64,000 nucleotides of DNA from Sphingomonas sp. (GTDB taxonomy: Bacteria > Pseudomonadota > Alphaproteobacteria > Sphingomonadales > Sphingomonadaceae). The stretch spans positions 434,001 to 498,000 of the forward strand of contig NZ_JAHBZJ010000001.1 of the NCBI RefSeq assembly GCF_019635455.1, given 5' to 3'. A program made the translations under genes and the position numbers. Below are positions 1 through 9,583 of this stretch, piece by piece (the stretch's first letter is position 1; the number at the start of each line of letters is the position of its first letter). The notes below the pieces were generated by a model. The model was not told the origin of the DNA and ran no database searches. It worked only from the letters and a program-made list of their open reading frames with translations.

Positions 1-642
1 GACGGCTCCGCGTCGGCGCCCAAGGTATTTGGCCAGGCCGGCGACGTCACCGCCGAATTCGGTCACACCCATGACGAGAGCGAGGCGGCGACGCTGCTTG
101 ATCCCGACACCCGCACGATGCTGAAACAGGCGCTGGAGGAAATGTGGCAGGCCGAACTCAACCTGCGCTCGGGCAAGCCCGAGGCGGCGCTGCCCTATGA
201 GAATCGCGCCCTGGCCTGGATCAAGAAGATCCAGCAGGCGACCCGCATCTACCTGCCGCGCGTGGGAACGCAGCTGCCACCGGTCGATATGGCCCGGCGG
301 ATGACGGGCAAGCGCGAGGGGATCGCCAGCCGCGCGGCCCAGCTCACCCCCTTTGCGATCGACGACGCGGCGCCGGCCGACACCTGGCGCGCGCTGGCCC
401 GGCCCGGCCCGGTCGATCTCGACGCGCTCGACCGCTGGATCCGCACGAACACGACCCGCATCCGCGACCCGCTCGCGGTGCTGAAAGCGTCAGCCGAGCT
501 GCGCGCCGATCCCGGCTCCGGCGCGGCGCGCGAACGGCTGCGGGCGCAGCTCTGGGCGGTGCTGACCCGGCCCCCGGCGGAGGTGCGCCGTCGCGGTGAC
601 GGCGGCGCGATCGGGCGACGCTATATCGGCGGATTGCGCTGA
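1..642 (+). CDS. C-terminal part of a large protein, DUF4175-like (5' truncated)
   Basis: The reading frame is open from the first base, so the gene begins outside the window; only the last 213 residues are here. The visible part is charged and probably helical, with a conserved-looking stretch (EMWQAELNLRSGKPEAALP) followed by a Tyr/Leu-rich segment and an Arg-rich end. It has no membrane span or catalytic motif. From memory it resembles the C-terminal region of large DUF4175-type membrane proteins that accompany MoxR/BatA-type clusters, but I cannot confirm that. Its TGA overlaps the ATG of the next gene (640-644), so the two are probably translated together. The coding assignment is secure; the family name is tentative. 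Confidence 0.6.
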   Translation, partial: DGSASAPKVFGQAGDVTAEFGHTHDESEAATLLDPDTRTMLKQALEEMWQAELNLRSGKPEAALPYENRALAWIKKIQQATRIYLPRVGTQLPPVDMARRMTGKREGIASRAAQLTPFAIDDAAPADTWRALARPGPVDLDALDRWIRTNTTRIRDPLAVLKASAELRADPGSGAARERLRAQLWAVLTRPPAEVRRRGDGGAIGRRYIGGLR

Positions 643-2435
643 TGGCCCGGCCTGACCTCATCGTCGCCGTGCTGATCGCGAGCGGAGCCGCGATCGGCAT
701 CGCGCGCCTGCTGCGTATCCGCCGCGACACGCGCGCGCTGCTTCTCGCCGCGCTGATGCTGGCGAGCGCCGCGCTGCTGTACCTCACCCTGGTCCCACCG
801 CGCCTGCCGGTCGCCGGCGAAACGCTGGTGGTGGCGACGGCGCAGGCGCCCCGGACGATTCCGGTAGCTTCGGGCGAGCGGCTGGTCGCGCTGCCCGAAG
901 CGCCCGCCATCGTCGGCGCGGAGCGGGTGCCGGATCTCGCGACGGCGTTGCGCCGCTATCGCCAGGTCGCGCGCATCCGCATCGTCGGTCGTGGGCTGAC
1001 CGCGCGCGATCGCGGTGACGATGCCGGGGTGCCGGTCGCCTTTCGCCCGATGCCGGCCCCGGCCGGCCTGACGATGCTCGATCCGCCGGGCGATACGGCG
1101 GCGGGCGGGGTCTTCACGCTGGCCGGCGAGACGCAGGGCGTATCGGGGGGCAGCGTCGAACTGCTCGATCCCGCCGGTCGGCGCATCGATCAGCGGCGGA
1201 TCGGCGCGGACGGGCGGTTCACCATGGGCGGTACCGCGCGGGCGCCCGGCCTCGCGCTGTTCACCCTGCGGCTGCGCGATGCGGGCAAGGCGATCGTCGC
1301 TGAAACGCCGGTGCCGCTGCGCACCCGCGCACGCCGCCCCGTCCGCGTGCTGCTGGTCGGTGCGCCGGCGCCGGAGACGAAATATCTGCGCCGATGGGCG
1401 GAGGATTCGGGGATCGACCTGGTCAGCCGCCTCGACGCGGGCGGCGGCGTACAGCTGGGCAGCGCGCCGGTCGGGATGGACGCGGCAAGCCTGCGCCGTT
1501 TCGACGCGATGATCGTCGATGATCGTGCGCTCGACCGGCTGGGCGGCGCGCGATCGGGTATCACCAGTGCCGTCGCCGGCGGAATGGGCCTCATCATCCG
1601 CATGACCGGCCCCGCCACCGCCGCCGCCCGGCGCGAATGGCAGGGGATGGGAATCGCGGTCGCCGGCGGAGATGAGACCGGCCCTGTCGCGCTGCCGGCG
1701 CTGGCGGGCGACGCGGAGGCCCTGGCCAGCCGGCGCGGGCCGGGGTCCGCCGATGTCGCCGCCGACATCAACACGATCGACGACCCGGCGCCCGAGCTTG
1801 GCCGCTGGACGGTGCGGGCGGGGCCGGACATCGTCCCGGCGGTGCGGGACGACAATGGCGCGATGCTGGCCGGGTGGCGCCAGCGCGGGCAGGGCCGTGT
1901 CGCCCTGTGGACCGTGGCGGACAGTTTCGCGCTGGTGCTGGGCGGACAGGCCGAGCGATACTATCAATGGTGGAGCGACACGCTGAGCGCGGTCGTGCGT
2001 CCCGACCCCGATTTCCGCCCCGACCTGCCCGCGCTGCCGCGCGCGGGTGAACGGATCGCGATCTGTGGGCTGACCGGGTCGCCGCGCGTGACGACCGCCG
2101 ATGGCGCCGATGTCGCGCTGGCCATCGATCCGGCTGCGGGCGGTCGCGGCTGCGCTGCCTATTGGCCGGCGGCGGCAGGCGTGCATGTGGTCGTCCAGCC
2201 ATCGAAGGCAGGGCCGCGTACCTTTCCCTTTTCGGTCCTGAACGCCAGCGCGATGGCGACCGCGAGGATGAGGGAAACGGGAGACGCCACCGCGCGCTGG
2301 GCGGAGCGGCAGCGCGCCGAGGGACGGACGGCGCGCCAGGACCGCCGTGGCCCGGCATGGCCATGGTTCCTGGCGTGGCTGCTGGTCAGTGCCGCGCTAT
2401 GGGTCGGCGAACGGCGCTGGCGCCGCACCGGCTGA
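642..2435 (+). CDS. Membrane protein with glutamine-amidotransferase-like domain, unknown function
   Basis: A 597-residue protein with two hydrophobic segments near the N terminus (about residues 4-20 and 33-50) and one near the C terminus (WPWFLAWLLVSAALWVG). The large middle part would therefore be periplasmic. A beta-rich segment (about 170-220) comes first. It is followed by a Rossmann-like region beginning with VRVLLVGAPAPETKYLRRW and containing FDAMIVDDRALDRL. This is the pattern of class I amidotransferase-like or flavodoxin-like domains in proteins of BatA/CoxE-type clusters. No catalytic Cys is apparent there, so a structural or binding role is more likely than enzymatic. The start overlaps the stop of the upstream gene, indicating one operon. 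The function is not known to me. Confidence 0.6.
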   Translation: MARPDLIVAVLIASGAAIGIARLLRIRRDTRALLLAALMLASAALLYLTLVPPRLPVAGETLVVATAQAPRTIPVASGERLVALPEAPAIVGAERVPDLATALRRYRQVARIRIVGRGLTARDRGDDAGVPVAFRPMPAPAGLTMLDPPGDTAAGGVFTLAGETQGVSGGSVELLDPAGRRIDQRRIGADGRFTMGGTARAPGLALFTLRLRDAGKAIVAETPVPLRTRARRPVRVLLVGAPAPETKYLRRWAEDSGIDLVSRLDAGGGVQLGSAPVGMDAASLRRFDAMIVDDRALDRLGGARSGITSAVAGGMGLIIRMTGPATAAARREWQGMGIAVAGGDETGPVALPALAGDAEALASRRGPGSADVAADINTIDDPAPELGRWTVRAGPDIVPAVRDDNGAMLAGWRQRGQGRVALWTVADSFALVLGGQAERYYQWWSDTLSAVVRPDPDFRPDLPALPRAGERIAICGLTGSPRVTTADGADVALAIDPAAGGRGCAAYWPAAAGVHVVVQPSKAGPRTFPFSVLNASAMATARMRETGDATARWAERQRAEGRTARQDRRGPAWPWFLAWLLVSAALWVGERRWRRTG

Positions 2436-2443
2436 GCCGCGCC

Positions 2444-3865
2444 TCACAGCAGCGGGCCGACGATCGCCAGCGCATTGTTCCACAGCCGTCGCCCCACGCC
2501 CCATGCCGCGACCTGATCGCCGGTGATTTCCCGGCTGTCATCCAGATAGGCGATCTGGCGCGCGCGCATCGCGGCGGTCGCGCGGGAATCGTGAAACAGG
2601 ATGTTGTTCTCGTAATTCAGGTCGAAACTGCGCCGGTCCATATTGGCTGATCCGATCAGCGTCACCTCCCCGTCGAGCGTCAGCGACTTCGTATGCAACA
2701 GGCCGCGCCGATATTCGAAGATGCGCACGCCCGCCTCCAGCAGCCGCTGGTAATGGCTGCGGCTGGCCGCGCCGACCGCGAAATCGTCGTTGCGCGCGGG
2801 AAAGACGATGGTCGTCGCGACGCCGCGATTGGCGGCCGCGCACAACGCCGCCTGCACCGCCGGGGTCGGCACATAATAGGGGGTGGTGACGATCAATTCG
2901 CGCCGCGCCGCAAACATCAGCGTCGCGAACATCTCCGGCATCGCCGCGTTGCGATAGGTGGGGCCGGTCGCCACGACCTGCGCGGTAAAGCCGGGCCGGG
3001 CCGGCGGCATCGGCTGGGCCAGCAGCGGGGCGATGTCGTCGCCGCCATTGCCCATCCAGTCGGTCGCGAAGAGATGCTGGTTCTGTCGCACCACCGGCCC
3101 CTCGAACCGCATCACCGCATCGACCCAGGGGGCGAAGTTCCGCTTCGGCAGAAAGGCCGGGTCGGCACAGTTCTGGCTACCGCAATAGGTGACGCGATTG
3201 TCGATCACCACGACCTTCCGGTGGTTGCGAAGATCAATCCGGCCATTGACCATGCGGATCAGCGGATTGCCCACCGGAAGCGCGCGGCGCAGCAACACTC
3301 CCGCCGCCGCCAGCGCCGCCCAGCGCGGACCACGAATGAACGCCCGCGACCCGATATCATCGACCAGCGCGCGACAGGTTACGCCCCGCCCCGCCGCGCG
3401 CGCCAGCGCGTCGGCGACCAGGCCGCCATTGCGATCGTCCAGCCAGATATAGAAGAGCAGATGGACGCTGTCCGACGCGCCGTCGATATCCGCGACCAGC
3501 CGCGCGATCATCTCGTCCGATCCAGGCATCAGCTCGCACCGGTTGCCGCCGACCGCGCGATAGCCGCTGATCGACTGGCCGACACGGAACAGCGGCGCAT
3601 AGGGGCCGCCGGCGTCCGCCTGGTCCGGCGCGCCGGCGACGGCCGCCGGCGCGGGCAGCAACGCGCCGGTATCGTGCAGGCGATCGACCCGCGTCCGCCC
3701 GATATTGGTGGTTCCCAGCAACAGGTAACCCAGCGCACCGACATAGGGCAGCGCGATCAGCACGACGAGCCATGCCAGCCGCGATTCCGGCTCACGGTTC
3801 CGGCGCAGCATGACATGGGCGCCGAACAGCAGGACGAGCAATGTGTGGACCCCGATCAGCAGCAT
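2444..3865 (-). CDS. cls: Cardiolipin synthase (phospholipase D family)
   Basis: Inner-membrane phosphatidyl transferase expected to make cardiolipin from two phosphatidylglycerol molecules. Two N-terminal membrane segments (roughly residues 1-18 and 35-50) are followed by two phospholipase D domains. Each has an HKD motif: NHRKVVVID with a downstream CGSQN near residue 213, and LHTKSLTLD with IGSANMDRRSF near residue 389. At 473 residues the length is typical for bacterial Cls. The frame stays open to 3925, but residues before MLLIGVHTLL are Arg-rich and unlike the family, so I place the start at 3865. Transcribed divergently from the molybdopterin oxidoreductase and convergent with the previous gene. 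Confidence 0.85.
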   Translation of the reverse strand: MLLIGVHTLLVLLFGAHVMLRRNREPESRLAWLVVLIALPYVGALGYLLLGTTNIGRTRVDRLHDTGALLPAPAAVAGAPDQADAGGPYAPLFRVGQSISGYRAVGGNRCELMPGSDEMIARLVADIDGASDSVHLLFYIWLDDRNGGLVADALARAAGRGVTCRALVDDIGSRAFIRGPRWAALAAAGVLLRRALPVGNPLIRMVNGRIDLRNHRKVVVIDNRVTYCGSQNCADPAFLPKRNFAPWVDAVMRFEGPVVRQNQHLFATDWMGNGGDDIAPLLAQPMPPARPGFTAQVVATGPTYRNAAMPEMFATLMFAARRELIVTTPYYVPTPAVQAALCAAANRGVATTIVFPARNDDFAVGAASRSHYQRLLEAGVRIFEYRRGLLHTKSLTLDGEVTLIGSANMDRRSFDLNYENNILFHDSRATAAMRARQIAYLDDSREITGDQVAAWGVGRRLWNNALAIVGPLL

Positions 3866-3970
3866 CGCCGCGCCCTTTCCCGTTTTTGCCCCGCCCTGCT
3901 CCGGCCTTCTCAAGCGCCGGACCATGGGCTAGGCTCACCACCATCTCACGCGCAGGAGAGACCCCCGATC

Positions 3971-6244
3971 ATGTCCGACGGAAAGCCGCGCTACCAGCCC
4001 TATCACAGCCCGGCGGGCGGATGGGGCGCCGCCGCCGCCACGGCAAAGGTGCTGATGCGCGAAAGCGTGCTGGTGAAGGGTTCGAAGGCGCTGTTGTCGA
4101 TGAACCAGCCCGGCGGCTTCAAATGCCCCAGCTGCGCCTTTCCCGATCCGGACTGCCGCCAGACGCTGGAATTCTGCGAAAACGGCGCAAAGGCGCTGGC
4201 GCATGAGGCCACGAAATTTCGCGTCACCCGCGAATTCTTTGCGCAGCACAGCGTGACCGATCTGGCCGGCAAGTCGGATTATTGGCTGGAGAAACAGGGC
4301 CGGCTGACCGAACCGATGCGCTATGACGCGGCGAACGACCGCTATGTTCCGGTCAGCTGGGACGAGGCGTTCGCCACGATCGGACGGCATCTGCGCGGGC
4401 TGGACAGCCCGCATCGGGCGGAATTCTACACCTCTGGCCGGACGCCGAACGAGGCGGCATTCCTCTATTCGATCTTCGTGCGCGCATTCGGCACCAACAA
4501 CTTTCCCGACTGTTCGAACATGTGCCACGAGCCGACCAGCCGCGGCCTGCCGCCGGCGATCGGCGTCGGCAAGGGGACCGTCGTGATGGCGGACTTCGAA
4601 CATACCGAGGCGCTGTTCATCATCGGCCAGAATACCGGCACCAACGCGCCGCGGATGATGACCAACCTGGTCGAGGCGCACCGGCGCGGGGTGCCGATCG
4701 TCGCGGTCAATCCGATGCCCGAACGCGCGCTCATCCGTTTTACCGAGCCGCAGGACGTGGTCCAGATGGCGACGCTGGGATCGACCCCGATCGCCAGCGA
4801 GTTCGTCCATATCCGGATCGGCGGCGACATCGCGCTGATCAAGGGGATGATGAAGGTCCTGTTCGAGCGCGAGGATGCGGGCGAGCGGGTGATCGACTGG
4901 AACTTCATCCACGCCCACACCGCCGGGATCGATGCGGTGCGCGACGACGCGATGGCGACCGACTGGGCCGATCTGGTCCGCGTGTCGGGGCTGGAAGAGG
5001 CGCAGATTCGGCGCTGTGCCGAAATCTATATCCGCTCCAACGCGACGATGATCTGTTACGGCATGGGCCTGACCCAGCATCAGGAGGGGTCCCGGCTGAT
5101 TCAGCAGGTGTGCAACCTGTTGCTGTTACGCGGGAATTTCGGAAAGCCGGGCGCGGGCATCGCCCCGATCCGCGGCCATTCCAATGTTCAGGGCGACCGC
5201 ACCGTGGGCATCGACGAGCGCCCCTCGCCCGCCTATCTCGACCAGGTACAGGCGGTGTTCGGCTTCGATCCCCCGCGCGAGATCGGCCATCATACGGTCG
5301 AGGCGGTCGAGGCGATGCTGGCCGGCGACGCGAAGGTGTTCATCGGCCTGGGCGGCAATTTCGTGCGCGCGGTGCCGGACACCGATCGTGCCTATGCCGC
5401 GATGCGCGGGCTGGACCTGACCGTCGCGATTTCGACGAAGCTGAACCGCGGCCATGTGATCCATGGCAAGGAGGCGCTGATCCTGCCGGTCGTGTCCCGC
5501 TCCGAACGGATCGAAACCCCCGCGGGCGAACAGTTCGTGACGATCGAGGATGCGATGTCGAACGTCACCGCTTCGCGCGGCGTGCTCGATCCGGTGAGCG
5601 CCGACTGCCTGCCCGAGGTGGAGATCGTGTGCCGCATGGCGCGCGCGACCCTTCCCGACAGCGCGATCGCGTGGGAGGCATATGCCCACGACTATGCCGC
5701 GATCCGCGACAAGATTGCCGAGGTGTATCCGGCGATCTACAGCGACTTTTCGGCGCGGATCGCGGCGCCGGAGGGCTTTCACCTCGACGTGCCGCCCCGC
5801 CGGCTGGTGTGGCCCACCCCCAATGGCAAGGCCAATTTCCTGTTGTTCAAAGGGCTGGACGTCAACGCACCGGTCGATGATCCGGCGATGCTGCGGCTGG
5901 CCACGGTGCGGTCTCACGATCAGTTCAACACCACCATCTACAGCAACAGTGATCGTTATCGCGGCGTCTATAACGACCGGATGGTGGTGTTCATGAACCC
6001 GGAGGATCGCCAGGCGCGCGGGTTCGCGGACAAGGGGCGGATCGCGCTGGAAACGATCAGCGCCGATGGCATTGCGCGGCGCGTGGGCGGGCTGACGGTC
6101 ATCGACTATCCGATGTCGCGCGGTGCGATCGCCGGCTATTATCCCGAACTCAACCCGCTGCTGCCGCTCGATTATTATGACGAGGTGAGCGGCACGCCGG
6201 CAGCGAAGTCGATCCCGGTGCGCGCGGTTCCCGATCCGGCCTGA
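3971..6244 (+). CDS. FdhF/YdeP-family molybdopterin oxidoreductase
   Basis: A 757-residue member of the bis-MGD molybdenum oxidoreductase superfamily, of the YdeP type related to formate dehydrogenase alpha subunits. The N-terminal cysteines (C52-PS-C55, C62, C69) resemble the family's iron-sulfur site. The segment SNMCHEPTS puts a Cys at residue 185, and GGNFVRAVPDTDRAY matches the cofactor-binding core. The C-terminal domain (SHDQFNTTIYSNSDRYRG, then MVVFMNPEDRQARG) is the usual MGD-binding fold. The start is fixed by AGGAG 11 bases upstream; the frame is open far upstream but only as noise. There is no signal peptide, so it is cytoplasmic. fdhD and mobA follow nearby on the same strand, which fits a need for a sulfurated bis-MGD cofactor. 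YdeP substrates are not well established. Confidence 0.88.
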   Translation: MSDGKPRYQPYHSPAGGWGAAAATAKVLMRESVLVKGSKALLSMNQPGGFKCPSCAFPDPDCRQTLEFCENGAKALAHEATKFRVTREFFAQHSVTDLAGKSDYWLEKQGRLTEPMRYDAANDRYVPVSWDEAFATIGRHLRGLDSPHRAEFYTSGRTPNEAAFLYSIFVRAFGTNNFPDCSNMCHEPTSRGLPPAIGVGKGTVVMADFEHTEALFIIGQNTGTNAPRMMTNLVEAHRRGVPIVAVNPMPERALIRFTEPQDVVQMATLGSTPIASEFVHIRIGGDIALIKGMMKVLFEREDAGERVIDWNFIHAHTAGIDAVRDDAMATDWADLVRVSGLEEAQIRRCAEIYIRSNATMICYGMGLTQHQEGSRLIQQVCNLLLLRGNFGKPGAGIAPIRGHSNVQGDRTVGIDERPSPAYLDQVQAVFGFDPPREIGHHTVEAVEAMLAGDAKVFIGLGGNFVRAVPDTDRAYAAMRGLDLTVAISTKLNRGHVIHGKEALILPVVSRSERIETPAGEQFVTIEDAMSNVTASRGVLDPVSADCLPEVEIVCRMARATLPDSAIAWEAYAHDYAAIRDKIAEVYPAIYSDFSARIAAPEGFHLDVPPRRLVWPTPNGKANFLLFKGLDVNAPVDDPAMLRLATVRSHDQFNTTIYSNSDRYRGVYNDRMVVFMNPEDRQARGFADKGRIALETISADGIARRVGGLTVIDYPMSRGAIAGYYPELNPLLPLDYYDEVSGTPAAKSIPVRAVPDPA

Positions 6245-6257
6245 GCGTTCCCGCCGA

Positions 6258-6914
6258 TCAGGCGGTGGCCGCCCCCGCGCGCAGGATTTTCAGCCAGGGG
6301 TTGATATCCGGTTCGGCGATCCGGACCAGCCGGTTGGTATCATGGTGTTCGAACGGCGCCGCCTGCCCCGCGACCATCAGCATCGTGTGTTCGGTATAGC
6401 GCCAGGCGCCATCATCCTCGAAATCGATCTGCAACCGATAGCTGTCGGTGCGGAAGGCGCGTTCCAGGAAATCGGTCGAGCAGATGCCATAGCCGCTGGC
6501 GCCGCGCGTCGCCTCGACCACGATCCGGCGCGCGTCCGGTTCGGCATGGCCGGATGCGAGTGCGACCTGGCCGCGCGGGATCGCCAGCGTCTGCATCACC
6601 AGCCCGGTCGCCGGCTCCCACAGCCAATAGCCGATCTGGTCGTGAAAGGTCACCGCCTCGCCCGGCGTCGTGATGTGGATGTGATAGCGCAGGCCATAGA
6701 GCAATTGCGGCCCGTTGGTCTGTGGATCGATCGGCTGCATCGTCACATGTTCGACAAAGCCCTTGCGCTCGGGGCCGTCCGCCTTGGGCGCGGTATCGTG
6801 GCCGCCATCGCTCTGCCACACCCCCGCCAGCCGGCGCAGCGGACCCAGATTGGCGAGCGTGTCCGGATCGACGTGGGCCGGTTCGGTGAAGATGTCGGGC
6901 GGCTTCGTGGTCAT
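6258..6914 (-). CDS. Heme-binding beta-barrel protein (nitrobindin/THAP4-like)
   Basis: A 218-residue protein with features of the THAP4-type heme-binding beta-barrel (nitrobindin) family. GPLRRLAGVWQSDGG opens the barrel and the middle carries LLYGLRYHIHITTPGE and FHDQIGYWLWEPATGLVMQT. The end has EHHDTNRLVRI, where a His could serve as heme ligand. No signal peptide. I choose the ATG at 6914 because AGGAAAG lies a few bases upstream and the residues before it are Arg-rich and uncharacteristic. Nitrobindins bind ferric heme and react with nitric oxide or peroxynitrite; whether this one does is inferred. It lies antisense between the oxidoreductase and fdhD. Confidence 0.75.
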   Translation of the reverse strand: MTTKPPDIFTEPAHVDPDTLANLGPLRRLAGVWQSDGGHDTAPKADGPERKGFVEHVTMQPIDPQTNGPQLLYGLRYHIHITTPGEAVTFHDQIGYWLWEPATGLVMQTLAIPRGQVALASGHAEPDARRIVVEATRGASGYGICSTDFLERAFRTDSYRLQIDFEDDGAWRYTEHTMLMVAGQAAPFEHHDTNRLVRIAEPDINPWLKILRAGAATA

Positions 6915-7020
6915 GCGGCGTCTTTCCTGAACGAAGGCCCGGCGCGGCCCCCTGGCAGATTGAGGGCAATGTTGATCGCGATGCAACCACCCGGCATGAC
7001 GATGCGCGGTGGATGAGACG

Positions 7021-7836
7021 ATGAACGGGATCGAACGGCTTCACACGGACTTCACGGTCGCCCGGCTGGCGTTCGACGATGCCGGCGATGGCCCGGTACG
7101 GCGCAGCGTCGCGATCGAGGCGCCGGTGGCGATCGAGGCGTGTGGCATCGGCTATGCCGTGATGATGGCGACCCCGGCCGATCTGGAGGATTATGCCACT
7201 GGCTTCGCGCTTGCCGAGGGGCTGGCGGACACGCGCGCCGATATCGAGAGCGTCGAGGCGCATGGAACGGCGCAGGGCGGCGTGGTCCTGCGCATCTGGC
7301 TCGCGGCGCGATGCCGCGCGCGGGTGTTCGAACGCGCGCGCATGCGGGTGTCGGAGAGCAGCTGCGGCCTGTGCGGCATGGAGAGCATCGACCAGGTGAT
7401 GCGCCCCCTTCCCCGGCTCACCGCCCGTATCGCCACCGACCGCGCCGCGATTGCCGCCGCGCTGGCGACGCTGCGCGACCATCAGCCGCTCGGTCGCGCG
7501 ACCGGGGCCGCCCATGCCGCCGCCTTTTGCCGGTCCGACGGAACCATCGCCTGCGTGCGCGAGGATGTCGGGCGCCACAATGCGCTCGACAAGCTGGTCG
7601 GCGCACTGGCGCGGGAAGGCACCGACCCTGCGGCCGGGTTCATCCTGCTGTCGGCCCGATGCAGCTACGAGCTGGTGGAAAAGACGGTGCGATCCGGCTG
7701 TCCGATGCTGGTGACGATCTCTGCCCCCACCAGCCTGGCGGTGGAGCGGGCGACCGCCGCCGGGCTGACGCTGGTGAGCCTGGCACGGGCCGATTCCGCG
7801 CTGGTGGTCAGCGATTCACGCGGGCAGATCCGATGA
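7021..7836 (+). CDS. fdhD: Formate dehydrogenase accessory sulfurtransferase FdhD
   Basis: Transfers sulfur from a cysteine desulfurase to the bis-MGD molybdenum cofactor, which formate-dehydrogenase-type enzymes need for activity. The family's redox-active motif is present (SSCGLCGMES), as are ATPADLEDYATGFALAEG in the N-terminal half and DVGRHNALDKLVG near residue 185. The length of 271 residues is normal. A GTG at 7009 is in frame and could also be the start; I prefer the ATG at 7021. The last codon overlaps the mobA start (ATGA), so the pair is co-translated. The likely client is the YdeP-like oxidoreductase at 3971-6244. Confidence 0.93.
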   Translation: MNGIERLHTDFTVARLAFDDAGDGPVRRSVAIEAPVAIEACGIGYAVMMATPADLEDYATGFALAEGLADTRADIESVEAHGTAQGGVVLRIWLAARCRARVFERARMRVSESSCGLCGMESIDQVMRPLPRLTARIATDRAAIAAALATLRDHQPLGRATGAAHAAAFCRSDGTIACVREDVGRHNALDKLVGALAREGTDPAAGFILLSARCSYELVEKTVRSGCPMLVTISAPTSLAVERATAAGLTLVSLARADSALVVSDSRGQIR

Positions 7837-8366
7837 GGCTCGGCGCGCTGCTGGCCGGCGGACGATCGCGCCGTTTCGGCACCGACAAGGCGCTGGCGCG
7901 GCTGAACGGGCAGACGCTTCTCGATCACGCGGCGCATGCCCTTGCGGCCTATTGCGACAGCGTGGTCGTGATCGGCCACGAAGCCAGTGGGTATCGCACG
8001 CTGCCCGATTGGCCGCGCGCCGGCCTTGGTCCGCTCGGCGGCCTCGCCGCCGCGCTGCGCCATGCCGCCGGACACGGCCATGGCGAGGTGCTGGCGATTC
8101 CGGTCGATTGCCTCACGCTCCCCGCTCCGCTGGTCGATCGGCTCTCGCCCGGCCCCGCCTGCCTGACCGGACAGCCGGTCATCGGGGTGTGGCCCGCCGC
8201 GCTGGCGGACGCGATCGATGCGTTCGTCCGCACGGATCCGCGCCGTTCGATGCGCGGCTTTGCGACAAAGGTCGGCGCGCGAATGATCGAAAGCGACTTC
8301 GTCCCCCCGAACATCAACACGCCGGACGACCTTGCCCGCATGACGCCGGGGTGGCGCCTGAGCTAG
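7833..8366 (+). CDS. mobA: Molybdenum cofactor guanylyltransferase MobA
   Basis: Attaches GMP to molybdopterin, giving the guanine dinucleotide form of the cofactor. The N terminus has the nucleotidyltransferase signature ([19 protein letters not shown]), followed by [25 protein letters not shown] and the end motif [10 protein letters not shown]. It has 177 residues, slightly short for the family. The ATG overlaps the fdhD stop, so the maturation functions form one unit. Its stop codon lies in a CTAG shared with the stop of the convergent flavoprotein gene. Cytoplasmic. Confidence 0.93.
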   Translation: MRLGALLAGGRSRRFGTDKALARLNGQTLLDHAAHALAAYCDSVVVIGHEASGYRTLPDWPRAGLGPLGGLAAALRHAAGHGHGEVLAIPVDCLTLPAPLVDRLSPGPACLTGQPVIGVWPAALADAIDAFVRTDPRRSMRGFATKVGARMIESDFVPPNINTPDDLARMTPGWRLS

Positions 8367-9583
8367 GCCGCCAGTTCCTTGAGCGGCGTCTGCGTATCGG
8401 CGAGCCGTTCGGGATCGACGGACAGCCGCTCGACCACCAGCTTGCGGCCCTGCACATAATCCTTCGTCGCGTTGACGCAGTCGAGCGCGATCACCCGCCC
8501 GCCCTTCAGATAGATGATCGAGAAGCTGCGCGTCGCGGGATCGCCGCGCAGCACCGTCGCGTCATGGCCGATCGACAGGCCGACCGTTTGAAGCCGAAGA
8601 TCATATTGGTTCGACCAGAACCATGGCACCGAATCATAATGCGCATCCAGCCCGGCGATCGTCTTTGCCGCGACGGTCGCCTGATCGTTGGCGTTCTGAA
8701 CCGATTCGACCCGGATCGCCGCGCCATCGGCATAGGCGTTGGCGTGCAGCGCACAGTCGCCGATCGCGAAGATATCGGGCAGCGACGTGCGGCACTGGGC
8801 ATCAACCGCCACGCCGTTGCCGCCATTCGCCCCCGCAGCGATCAGCGGCTCGACCGCCGGGATGATGCCGATTCCCACGATCACCAGATCGGCCGGGATC
8901 ACCTCCCCATCGGCCAGGCGCACGCCGCTCACCTTGCCGTCGCCCTCGATGCAATCGACCGCGACGCCCAGCCGCACATCGACGCCGTGCGCACGATGCT
9001 CCGCCTCGTAAAAGCGTGACAGGTCCGGGCCGGCGACCCGCGCCAGAACCCGGTCCAGCGCTTCGAGCAGCACCACCTGCTTGCCGAACTTGGCAAGCAC
9101 CGCCGCCGCCTCCAGCCCGATATAGCCGCCGCCGATCACCACCGCGCGGGTGACATGGGTCAGCTCGTCCATCATCCGGTCGGCATCGGCGCGGGTGCGC
9201 ACGGTGTGGACCCCGGCCAGGGTGTTGCCGGCGCAGCCCAGCCGACGCGGCGCGCCGCCGGTCGCCCAGATCAACTTGCCATAGCCGATCATCGCGCCAT
9301 CGTCGCAGGTGACGCTGTGCGCCGCCGGATCGACCGCGACCACGCGCCGGCCGGGCAGCATCGTCACCCCCCGCTCCTCCCAAAAGGCGGCAGGACGGAT
9401 CAGGAGGCGGTCGAACCCCTTTTCCCCCGCCAGATATTCCTTGGACAGTGGCGGGCGCTCATAGGGCAGTTCCGGTTCGTCCCCGACCATCCCGATCGTG
9501 CCGTCAACCTTCGCCTGGCGCAGCGCAATGGCCGCCTGAGCGCCGCCATGTCCGGCTCCCACGATCAGGACGTCAAAGTGCAT
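8363..9583 (-). CDS. FAD-dependent oxidoreductase, ferredoxin/rubredoxin reductase type
   Basis: A 406-residue pyridine-nucleotide-disulfide-family flavoprotein of the ferredoxin-reductase type, which passes electrons from NAD(P)H to a ferredoxin serving a P450 or ring-hydroxylating oxygenase. The N terminus has the FAD-binding GxGxxG ([13 protein letters not shown]) and [15 protein letters not shown], a hallmark of this group. The NAD(P)-binding motif ([16 protein letters not shown]) is near residue 150, and the second FAD motif (DIFAIGDCA) near residue 270. No redox-active CxxC is seen, as expected for this class. No ferredoxin or oxygenase partner is nearby, so the partner is unknown. Confidence 0.87.
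   Translation of the reverse strand: MHFDVLIVGAGHGGAQAAIALRQAKVDGTIGMVGDEPELPYERPPLSKEYLAGEKGFDRLLIRPAAFWEERGVTMLPGRRVVAVDPAAHSVTCDDGAMIGYGKLIWATGGAPRRLGCAGNTLAGVHTVRTRADADRMMDELTHVTRAVVIGGGYIGLEAAAVLAKFGKQVVLLEALDRVLARVAGPDLSRFYEAEHRAHGVDVRLGVAVDCIEGDGKVSGVRLADGEVIPADLVIVGIGIIPAVEPLIAAGANGGNGVAVDAQCRTSLPDIFAIGDCALHANAYADGAAIRVESVQNANDQATVAAKTIAGLDAHYDSVPWFWSNQYDLRLQTVGLSIGHDATVLRGDPATRSFSIIYLKGGRVIALDCVNATKDYVQGRKLVVERLSVDPERLADTQTPLKELAA

Noticed and set aside
2693..3970. N-terminal extension of the molybdopterin oxidoreductase frame by more than 400 codons
   Set aside because: The extension is antisense to the cardiolipin synthase gene and unlike any oxidoreductase; a good ribosome site precedes the ATG at 3971.
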